From positions 5,642,859-5,706,858 of the forward strand of contig NZ_CP036298.1 of NCBI RefSeq assembly GCF_007752135.1: a DNA stretch of 64,000 nucleotides. Reading direction: 5' to 3'. The notes beneath the pieces were generated by a model that ran no database searches, was not told the origin of the DNA, and saw only the letters and a program-made list of their open reading frames with translations. The DNA is from Aureliella helgolandensis (GTDB lineage: Bacteria; Planctomycetota; Planctomycetia; Pirellulales; Pirellulaceae). A program made the translations under genes and the position numbers. Below are positions 27,805 to 35,008 of the stretch, in pieces (positions within the stretch are counted from its first letter, which is position 1; the number at the start of each line of letters is the position of its first letter).

Positions 27805-28221
27805 ATGACCAAATTCACGATTGGAAAAGTTGCCGCAGCGGCAGGTGTCGGAGTGGAAACGATCCGCTTCTATGAGCGACGCGGATTAATAGCGCAGCCC
27901 ACGCCGATCAAGACATCGTTTCGCGAGTATCCGGAATCCGCAGTGAATCGAATTCGTTTCATCAAGCGGGCGCAAGAACTTGGATTCACACTTTCCGAAG
28001 TTGCGGAACTGCTGGCCCTATCAGAACAATCGGCGGCCTCGCGCAAGAGCGTCAGGGAGCTCGCGGCCAAGAAGCTACTCCTAATTCGTGAAAAGCTAGA
28101 AGACTTGCGTCACATGGAAGCGACGTTGTCCAAGTTGGTTGACGATTGCAGCGGCCAGGGGCCATTGCATGGCTGTCCAATCATCGAAGCAATTACAGAT
28201 ACTCAGATCCATTGCAATTAA
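27805..28221 (+). CDS. MerR-family metal-responsive transcriptional regulator
   Basis: This is a 138-aa DNA-binding activator. The ATG at 27805 is chosen because AAGGAG sits 7 bases upstream and the longer frame would begin inside the promoter's -35 box. The N-terminal winged helix-turn-helix (FTIGKVAAAAGVGVETIRFYERRGLI) is typical, followed by the long dimerisation helix (about 80-112). The metal-site cysteines of the Hg-type MerR loop are conserved in spacing: Cys115 and Cys124. The third ligand expected near residue 80 (Cys82 of Tn501 MerR) is absent; Cys137 at the C-terminus is an alternative. It controls the divisome-unrelated HMA-MauE gene 21 bp downstream. The inducing metal is unresolved (Hg, Cd, Pb and Zn remain possible). 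Confidence 0.85.
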   Translation: MTKFTIGKVAAAAGVGVETIRFYERRGLIAQPTPIKTSFREYPESAVNRIRFIKRAQELGFTLSEVAELLALSEQSAASRKSVRELAAKKLLLIREKLEDLRHMEATLSKLVDDCSGQGPLHGCPIIEAITDTQIHCN

Positions 28222-28242
28222 CCAAAAACTAGGAGCCAAATC

Positions 28243-28986
28243 ATGCAAGCAACTTTTTCAACGACAATGACCTGCGGCGGATGCTTGAGCAAGGTCAAAC
28301 CGTATCTCGACGACAATGTAGACATTAAGAGCTGGGAAGCCGACCTGCAAGACCCACGTAAGCTGTTGCGATTCGAACTGGCTGAGCACGCGCAGCCCGA
28401 CACGATCGTTTCACTCATTGGCCAGGCCGGTTTTACTGCCACCCAAATTGACGAAACTCCAAAGTCAGTTGATTCCCCAGAAAAAGAAGAGTCAGTTGCC
28501 AAGCCAGGGTTTGAGTTTTCGACATACAAGCCCTTGTTTCTAGTCGTCAGTTATGTCATCGGCGCCTCGGCGCTGTTCGAACTGAGTCAACCGTCGTGGG
28601 AGCTGTCACGCTTCATGAACAACTTTATGGGCTTCTTCTTTCTTGGCTTCGCGTTCTTCAAACTATTGAATATCTCCAAGTTTGCCGACGCGTTCGCAAC
28701 TTACGACATCGTCGCCGGGCGCTCCAGGGCCTATGCGCTGGCCTACCCGTGGATTGAATTGTCGCTCGGATTGTTGTTTGTCACGAGGACGCTACCGATG
28801 CTTGCTAACATCCTCACAGCCGTCATCATGTCGGTGGGATTGATTGGCGTCATCGCGGCAGTGCGTAAGAAGCAGACGATTCAATGCGCCTGCCTAGGCA
28901 CCGCATTCAACTTGCCGATGTCCGTCGTCACGATTATCGAAAACAGCGTGATGCTCGTAATGGCCTTGGCCATGCTCCTCGCTTAA
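28243..28986 (+). CDS. HMA domain fused to a MauE/DoxX-like membrane protein
   Basis: This is a 247-aa protein encoded 21 bp after the MerR gene and presumably under the same operator. Residues 1-70 form a heavy-metal-associated fold with MTCGGC (Cys11 and Cys14), the standard soft-metal binding loop. After a charged linker come four or five transmembrane helices (about 90-247), with a QCACLGTAF motif between the last two that recalls the MauE/DoxX-like group and the cysteine pair of membrane mercury transporters. I infer metal uptake or hand-over across the inner membrane, or thiol redox work. No MerA reductase gene is in the window, so a complete mercury operon is not supported. Confidence 0.75.
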   Translation: MQATFSTTMTCGGCLSKVKPYLDDNVDIKSWEADLQDPRKLLRFELAEHAQPDTIVSLIGQAGFTATQIDETPKSVDSPEKEESVAKPGFEFSTYKPLFLVVSYVIGASALFELSQPSWELSRFMNNFMGFFFLGFAFFKLLNISKFADAFATYDIVAGRSRAYALAYPWIELSLGLLFVTRTLPMLANILTAVIMSVGLIGVIAAVRKKQTIQCACLGTAFNLPMSVVTIIENSVMLVMALAMLLA

Positions 28987-29025
28987 CGCGATAAGGAGGC
29001 AGGGAGAGAATACCTCGTTGGAGGA

Positions 29026-29160
29026 ATGGATACTCCGATCAAACTGACCATCGAAGACTAGCCGGTTTTCGTCTGTTGTAAAGCATGCGTTGAGGATGCG
29101 AAGGCAAGCATTCTGAACGGCCACGACCATGCCGCCTATGGACACGCGGATCAAAAATAG
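29026..29160 (+). pseudogene. Decayed CCxGC metal-binding module
   Basis: Read from the ATG at 29026, the frame gives MDTPIKLTIED, a TAG stop at 29059, then PVFVCCKACVEDAK and a GHDHAAYGHAD tail ending at a stop at 29158. Apart from the internal stop this is the second half of the module found in the gene at 24728 (MGAPIKLTIEGKPVFVCCKGC plus His-rich tail). The N-terminal part and signal peptide are missing. It is a pseudogene remnant in the otherwise empty 28987-29316 interval. Confidence 0.8.
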
Positions 29161-29316
29161 TGGAGTGCTTGCTGGACGACTGACGCCTTTCGAAAATTTG
29201 TTGAGTTGTCGAACAAGCGAATAACTCTAGGTCGAAACATGGTGAGTAGGCGTCGACGCAAAAGTTAGTCGTGTCAATGGCGAACCCTCTGGAAAGAAAG
29301 TGATTTAGGCACGCTT

Positions 29317-29718
29317 ATGAAATTCACGGCTCTGTTGTGCGTATTGTTATTGATCGGGTGTCAGAGATCGGACGATCTGGCGATTGACAATGCCGATGCT
29401 GACCTTCAAGTGAAAATGATTGGGCAGGTTGTCGAAGCGTCATGCGGCGAATGCCAATTCGACATGGAAGGAACTGGGTGCGATTTGGCTGTTCGTATTG
29501 ACGGAAAAGGGTATTTTGTTGATGGATCAATAATGAGCGATCATGGCAATGCACACGGCGATGGCGGAATGTGCAATACCGTCCGGAAGGCTAAGGTAAC
29601 GGGCGAAGTCAAAGGCGAACGATTTGTCGCAACAGCCTTTGAACTTTTACCTGCGGACGGTGACTCAGCGACTCACGGGTCTTCGCCGCACGATGAATCT
29701 ACGCACCACACGCACTGA
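29317..29718 (+). CDS. Small DUF6370-like lipoprotein with Cys/His residues
   Basis: This is a 133-aa lipoprotein with lipobox LIGC (Cys15). The core carries VVEASCGECQFDMEGTGCDLAVRIDGKGYFVDG, then DHGNAHGDGGMC and an RKAKVTGEV strand, a pattern I associate with the small DUF6370 family (recognition by motif, moderate certainty). The Cys-x-x-Cys, further Cys and the His pairs suggest metal binding. The C-terminus is His/Ser/Asp-rich (HDESTHHTH). It converges with the BNR-repeat gene at 29764. Confidence 0.65.
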   Translation: MKFTALLCVLLLIGCQRSDDLAIDNADADLQVKMIGQVVEASCGECQFDMEGTGCDLAVRIDGKGYFVDGSIMSDHGNAHGDGGMCNTVRKAKVTGEVKGERFVATAFELLPADGDSATHGSSPHDESTHHTH

Positions 29719-29763
29719 TCTAAAATGCGTTTTCCTTCATGCTGCGGCAATCTGGTGCGACAT

Positions 29764-30876
29764 TTAGTCGCTAACAACCGAGGCCATAATCGATGCGTCT
29801 GGCTTTTTTCCCGATTCCCATACAAGGACTACAGGCCCATTGATCGACCTCGAAGCTGCGATCATTGGGTCGGCCGCCGGTTCGGCCAGTCGAACTGGCG
29901 TGTTTGAATTCGGAGTTGAGAGCAGTAAGTCTCCTCCGCGACGGTTAACCCACACCAGATAGTGACCGTTGACATTTGCTGCGACTGAAGGTTGTTCTCC
30001 TGAACCGAGCAATCGTTCGCGCATGCGACCACCAACATCAGTAGCAAATATTTGTTGATTTCGACGCCACACCGTAAGAGTCGAACCGTCTTCCGCGACA
30101 GCCAGATCGCCTCCGTCCATTGGGCAGGCATTCAGCTTCCAACTTCCAACACCAAGCTTGTCGGCCAATCCAAATGTTTGGCCCGAATCTTCAGACTTCG
30201 CCAGATACATGTCGCGATTGCCATCCAACGCATTTCGCCACATCACGTAAATCGTGCCGTCATCGCTGATTGCAACGGATGGATGACAACATTCGCAAAC
30301 AGTGCCAGATGGTGACGCATAGATTCGGCGATTCTTAGACCAAGTCTTGCCTCCGTCTTGCGAACGAGCACCGTATATCTGCGTTCGGTCGTTACGCAGG
30401 TCCAGCCATGTACAGAAAATCAAACCATCCGGTCCCATGGCCATTCCATGCAACCCTTCTCGCGCAACTTTGGGTTGGTCACTAACATCAACGGGGCCGC
30501 TCCATGTATCGCCACCATCCTCGGATCGCCAAGCCAACAGGTTTCCGCTTTCGTGGCCAATTGCAGTCACGACAACCGACTTTTCGTTGGCAACAATTCT
30601 CGGCCCGCGCCGCATCCCCAACGCGAGTTTTATGACATGTCCGACTTTAATGGGACTGGCGTACGTCTTTCCGCGATCGACGGATTTACAAACATAGATA
30701 TCCTCGTTCGCCCCAAACGCGACGAAGATATGACCGGTTGAATCGACAGCAACTTGCGGCTGTTGAGCGCCGGGCACGGTTTCAGACGAAATGACGCAGA
30801 CCGGATCGGCGGCTCTTAAGGAGGTAGCGATCGAGCTCAGCAGAATACTAAGCAATACAACCAAACAAAATCTCAT
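29764..30876 (-). CDS. Exported BNR/Asp-box beta-propeller protein (sialidase-like fold)
   Basis: This is a 370-aa secreted protein. The start at 30876 is preferred because it directly begins the signal peptide and AGGTG precedes it; the longer frame overlaps the end of the pump gene. The body contains at least four Asp-box motifs of the form S-x-D-x-G-x-T-[WYF] (SVDRGKTY, SEDGGDTW, SQDGGKTW, SEDSGQTF) and so folds as a beta-propeller. A CECCHP segment at about residue 190 adds three cysteines and a His unusual for sialidases. It is the last gene of the minus-strand Cu/Ag efflux series (pump stop 44 bp upstream). Sugar cleavage is not supported: I do not see the sialidase arginine triad. The role is unknown. 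Confidence 0.75.
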   Translation of the reverse strand: MRFCLVVLLSILLSSIATSLRAADPVCVISSETVPGAQQPQVAVDSTGHIFVAFGANEDIYVCKSVDRGKTYASPIKVGHVIKLALGMRRGPRIVANEKSVVVTAIGHESGNLLAWRSEDGGDTWSGPVDVSDQPKVAREGLHGMAMGPDGLIFCTWLDLRNDRTQIYGARSQDGGKTWSKNRRIYASPSGTVCECCHPSVAISDDGTIYVMWRNALDGNRDMYLAKSEDSGQTFGLADKLGVGSWKLNACPMDGGDLAVAEDGSTLTVWRRNQQIFATDVGGRMRERLLGSGEQPSVAANVNGHYLVWVNRRGGDLLLSTPNSNTPVRLAEPAADPMIAASRSINGPVVLVWESGKKPDASIMASVVSD

Positions 30877-30920
30877 TCTTGCACCTATTGAATTGACTGT
30901 GAGCACTTCCGTCTTGGTAA

Positions 30921-33900
30921 TTACGCGTCCTCGGCGAATCGCGGGTCGGCGATGCCGAGCTTGAGCTTCCATTCCATCACGGAGCAGTAGAGAACGGGAA
31001 CGACAAGCATCGTCAAAATCTCAATCGTCATCCCGCCGAAACTTGGAATTGCCATGGGAACCATGATGTCGCTTCCGCGTCCAGTGGAAGTCAAGACAGG
31101 GATCAAAGCCAGCAGCGTGGTGGCTGTTGTCATCAGGCAAGGACGAACGCGACGCATGCCTGCGGTCACCGTCGCTTCGCGAGCATGCTTGACGTTGGCG
31201 ATTCGATCCTTGCGGAAACTCTCGTCAAGGTAGGATGCGATCACGACTCCGTCGTCGCTGGCGATTCCAAACAATGCCAGGAAGCCAACCCAGACGGCGA
31301 CGCTGAGATTGATTGTGTGCACTTGAAACAGCGTCCGCATGTTGGTTCCGAATACTTGGAAATCCAGGAACCAATCGGTCCCATAGAGCCATAGCATGAT
31401 GAAGCCACCAGCCCATGCGATCGCGATACCGCTAAATACCAGCGATGTTGTGATGACAGATTTGAATTGGAAGTACAGAATCAGAAAGATGATTCCAAGG
31501 GCCAGCGGCAGGACTACCATCAAGGTCTTCTGCGATCTCAGTTGGTTTTCATAGTTGCCTGCGAACGTATAACTGACGCCGGCGGGTAGAACCAACTCGC
31601 CGCTGGCGATCTTCTCCTGCAAGAACGCCTGTGCATCTTCAACGACATCGACCTCGGCATTGCCGGCCTTCATGTCGAACAGAACGTATCCGAGCAGGAA
31701 AGTGTCCTCGCTCTTGATGACCTGCGGGCCACGGAGATAACGAATGTCCGCAAGCTGCCCCAACGGGATCTGCTGGCCCATCGGTGTCGGCACAAGTATC
31801 CGTTCCAAGGACTCGGCGTCGTCTCTTAGTTCGCGAGCATACCGGACGCGTACCGGATACCGCTCGCGGCCTTCAACCGTGGTGGTGATGCGACGACCTC
31901 CAATAGCGACTTCAATGACGTCTTGCACGCTGCGAATGTGCAGTCCGTAGCGCTTGATGGCATCGCGGTCGATGTCAATCTCCAAGTAGGGCTTGCCGAC
32001 GATCCGGTCAGCGATGACGGCAGATGCCTTAACACTCGGGACCTGCTTGAGTAGACCTTCAATCTGCAGAGCAACTCGTTCGATGGTTATTAGATCGGGG
32101 CCTTTGATCTTCATTCCCATCGGCGCACGCATGCCACTTTGCAGCATCACGATTCGAGCCGCAATGGGTTGCAGTTTGGGTGCAGACGTGGTGCCGGGAA
32201 TGTCGGCGGCTTTGGTGATCTCTTCCCAGATGTCGTTGGGCGACTTGATTTCCTCGCGCCATTGACGGAACGGTCGTCCGCTGGAGTCCTCGATCAAATC
32301 GCCCTGGTCGTCGCGTGCGTATGTGCCAGATTCTTCGTCGAAGCGAAAGTCCAATCGGTTTCCGTTTTGGTCCGACTTGTATTCTGACTTGTAGCTGATG
32401 AAGGTTTCGATCATGGAGATTGGCGCAGGGTCGAGCGGACTATCGGCGCGACCGATTTTGCCAACTACCGATTCCACTTCAGGAATTGAAACTAGTAGCC
32501 TGTTTTGCAACTGCAGCACATCCATCGCCTCACCAATCGAAGCGTGTGGCATCGTGGTGGGCATGTACAGAAATGAACCCTCGTCAAGCGGCGGCATGAA
32601 CTCCTTGCCGATGCCAGGAAACGCCGTGGTGGCAGCCACCCAAGGGCGAGATTCGCGTATAGTCGATTCTGAAATGCCCACACGTGAGATAGTTTTAGGT
32701 ATGAACGAGAAGATCCGATCAAAGCCAAGCCACGAACAGCCACCCAGCAGTAGAATCATCGCGGGTAGCGAGAGGAAGAGCAGCTTATGGGCCAGACACC
32801 AACGCAGGAGCGGCTCATAAAGGTAGCGCTGAAATACGGTGAAGAAGCCGAGTAGCCCGCCGATCAAAAGTCCCACGAACAACAAATTGCGAATCAAGCC
32901 CTTTTCAGGACCGAGCGGTAGCCAGTGATCGGTAAGTAAAACGCCTACTACCAAGACCGCAACCGCACTGGCAGCGTAGGGAGCAAACTTGTGATAGTTG
33001 GCTGGAATGCGTTCTTCCAGCAATTTGTAGACGCCAAGAGCAGCAACGGTCGCACCGACCCACCAAGTCACAAAGTACATTGCCAGGACGCCAGCCCCAA
33101 CAAGAGCAAACATTGAATATCGTCGAAGTGCGCCAGATTTCATCCGTCTGCCCATAAGAATGTGAGCTGCCGGAGGAATGATGGTTAAAGCGACAATAAC
33201 GGAGGCGGCCAACGCAAAAGTCTTCGTAAATGCGAGGGGGCGGAAGAGCTTGCCTTCCGCTGCGACCATCGTGAAGACTGGCAGAAAACTAACAACAGTT
33301 GTGGACACTGCGGTCAATACAGCACTTGCAACTTCGTTAGCGGCGCGAAAGATAACATGCCCTCGATCTTCGTTCGGATCGGCTTCATCCAAATGCTTCA
33401 AGATATTTTCGCACAGAATGATACCCATATCGACCATCGTGCCGATCGCTATGGCAATACCTGACAAGGCGACGATATTTGCATCTACGCCAAAAGTCTT
33501 CATGGCGATGAAGCACATCAACACGGCTAGCGGCAATAAGGCAGAGATCAGGATCGAGCTCCGCAGATGCAACACCATCACCAAGATGACGATGATCGTC
33601 ACCAGAATCTCTTCGCTAAGTGCCGTATTGAGCGTGCCAAGCGTTTCGTAGATAACTCCGGTTCGGTCGTAGAAGGGAACGACACGAACTTGGCTTGTTG
33701 TAATCCAGCTTGGCCACTGCTCTCGTGACATCGAGCGTAGTTGGGAGACAAGTTGGGTGTTGAGGGTTGAGGCATGAGAAAGGGACGTCAGGACGTCCTC
33801 GTTCCTATCAACACTCAACCCTAGACTCTCAATCCAATCGCCAACTTGAACCGGCGTCGTTCGGCTCCAATCGATGACCACTTTGGTTGGCAGGCCCGGC

Positions 33901-34937
33901 GAAACTTCTTCGATCTTCTTTTTGACACTCTTAATCGCTTCGAGTGGATTGAAGCCGTAGCGAACGACCGTAACGCCACCCACTGCTTCTGCTCCCGCTT
34001 TGTCCAAGGCGCCGCGGCGTAGCGCGGGGCCGAGCGTGACGTTGGCGACATCCTTGATGGTGATGGGAACATTGTCGGTGACTTTGACAACAGTCTTTTC
34101 AATATCTTCTACTTGTTCAATAAAGCCCAAGCCGCGAATAACGTATTCGGCCTTATTGATCTCGATCGTTCTCGCACCGACATCGACGTTCGACATGCGG
34201 ACCGACTGAAACACATCAGCCAAGGAGACCTTGGCAGCCTGCATGGCATCCGGGTCAACGTCGATTTGGTATTCCTGAACGAATCCGCCGATGGACGCAA
34301 CTTCGCTAACGCCTTCTGCAGACGCGATTGCGTAGCGGACATACCAATCCTGAATCGTCCGCAACTCTTGCAAATCCCAGCCGCCGGTTGGATTGCCGTC
34401 GGGGTCATGCCCTTCCAAGGTGTACCATAGAATTTGACCGAGCGCGGTGGAATCCGGCCCGAGTGTCGGTTGCACGCCTTCGGGCAGCGTTCCAACAGGC
34501 AGGCTGTTGAGTTTCTCCAGCACACGCGAACGCGACCAGTAGAATTCGGCGTTCTCGTTGAAGATCACATAGATGGTCGAGAAACCGAACATCGAGTAGC
34601 TGCGAATCGTTTTGACTTCCGGGATACCCAACAACGCAACTGTCATCGGATAGCCGATCTGATCCTCGACATCCTGCGGGCTCCGCCCCATCCACTCGGT
34701 GAAGACGATTTGCTGGTTCTCACCGATATCAGGAATGGCATCGACGGGAACGGGATTGCGTGGCAGACTGCCGACTTGCCAATCGAAAGGGGCTACCATC
34801 ACGCCCCAGCCCATGATGGCCCAGACCAGTAGCAGCATGACTAGCTTATTGTGAAGACAGAACCAGATGATTCCGCCGAGAATCGTGCGTCGACCGGCTT
34901 CGATATCGGGGGCGATTTCTTTTGAAGGTTCGGTCAT
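30921..34937 (-). CDS. cusA: Cu(I)/Ag(I)-type RND efflux permease (CusA-like), enlarged
   Basis: This is an inner-membrane metal/proton antiporter of 1338 aa, about 250-300 residues longer than ordinary CusA. The TM4 region reads AIAIGTMVDMGIILCEN, the CusA/HME4 type and not DFG. The porter half has methionines around MLQSGMRAPMGMKIKG, as expected for a Cu/Ag route. Extra length comes from an additional pair of membrane helices near 610-690, an enlarged periplasmic segment with SDQNGNRLDFRFDEESG, and an insert of about 50 residues before VVPFYDRT that contains an inverted-repeat DNA element (33760-33818). It is followed on the same strand by the BNR gene and preceded by its adaptor (71 bp). 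Confidence 0.92.
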   Translation of the reverse strand: MTEPSKEIAPDIEAGRRTILGGIIWFCLHNKLVMLLLVWAIMGWGVMVAPFDWQVGSLPRNPVPVDAIPDIGENQQIVFTEWMGRSPQDVEDQIGYPMTVALLGIPEVKTIRSYSMFGFSTIYVIFNENAEFYWSRSRVLEKLNSLPVGTLPEGVQPTLGPDSTALGQILWYTLEGHDPDGNPTGGWDLQELRTIQDWYVRYAIASAEGVSEVASIGGFVQEYQIDVDPDAMQAAKVSLADVFQSVRMSNVDVGARTIEINKAEYVIRGLGFIEQVEDIEKTVVKVTDNVPITIKDVANVTLGPALRRGALDKAGAEAVGGVTVVRYGFNPLEAIKSVKKKIEEVSPGLPTKVVIDWSRTTPVQVGDWIESLGLSVDRNEDVLTSLSHASTLNTQLVSQLRSMSREQWPSWITTSQVRVVPFYDRTGVIYETLGTLNTALSEEILVTIIVILVMVLHLRSSILISALLPLAVLMCFIAMKTFGVDANIVALSGIAIAIGTMVDMGIILCENILKHLDEADPNEDRGHVIFRAANEVASAVLTAVSTTVVSFLPVFTMVAAEGKLFRPLAFTKTFALAASVIVALTIIPPAAHILMGRRMKSGALRRYSMFALVGAGVLAMYFVTWWVGATVAALGVYKLLEERIPANYHKFAPYAASAVAVLVVGVLLTDHWLPLGPEKGLIRNLLFVGLLIGGLLGFFTVFQRYLYEPLLRWCLAHKLLFLSLPAMILLLGGCSWLGFDRIFSFIPKTISRVGISESTIRESRPWVAATTAFPGIGKEFMPPLDEGSFLYMPTTMPHASIGEAMDVLQLQNRLLVSIPEVESVVGKIGRADSPLDPAPISMIETFISYKSEYKSDQNGNRLDFRFDEESGTYARDDQGDLIEDSSGRPFRQWREEIKSPNDIWEEITKAADIPGTTSAPKLQPIAARIVMLQSGMRAPMGMKIKGPDLITIERVALQIEGLLKQVPSVKASAVIADRIVGKPYLEIDIDRDAIKRYGLHIRSVQDVIEVAIGGRRITTTVEGRERYPVRVRYARELRDDAESLERILVPTPMGQQIPLGQLADIRYLRGPQVIKSEDTFLLGYVLFDMKAGNAEVDVVEDAQAFLQEKIASGELVLPAGVSYTFAGNYENQLRSQKTLMVVLPLALGIIFLILYFQFKSVITTSLVFSGIAIAWAGGFIMLWLYGTDWFLDFQVFGTNMRTLFQVHTINLSVAVWVGFLALFGIASDDGVVIASYLDESFRKDRIANVKHAREATVTAGMRRVRPCLMTTATTLLALIPVLTSTGRGSDIMVPMAIPSFGGMTIEILTMLVVPVLYCSVMEWKLKLGIADPRFAEDA
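33760..33818. repeat. Imperfect inverted repeat within the CusA-like gene
   Basis: The arms TTGAGGGTTGA (33760-33770) and TCAACACTCAA (33808-33818) match at 10 of 11 positions, with a perfect 10-bp palindrome AGGACGTCCT at 33790-33799 between them. The element lies in frame in a poorly conserved part of the pump and adds Ser/Leu/Asn-rich sequence. It looks like a small inserted repeat. Confidence 0.6.
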
Positions 34938-35008
34938 TAAAGCGTTGCAATCTCGTTACTGGTTTCCAAAACTGTTGCATTTCTTGATTGGTAGGCACAA
35001 CTCGTTCC

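Noticed and set aside
27805-28986. Complete mercury resistance operon
   Set aside because: Operator and regulator are mer-like, but no mercuric reductase, MerT or MerP gene is present, so the metal stays open.
29764-30876. Genuine sialidase
   Set aside because: Asp-box repeats show the propeller fold only; I do not see the catalytic arginine triad, and the context is metal efflux.
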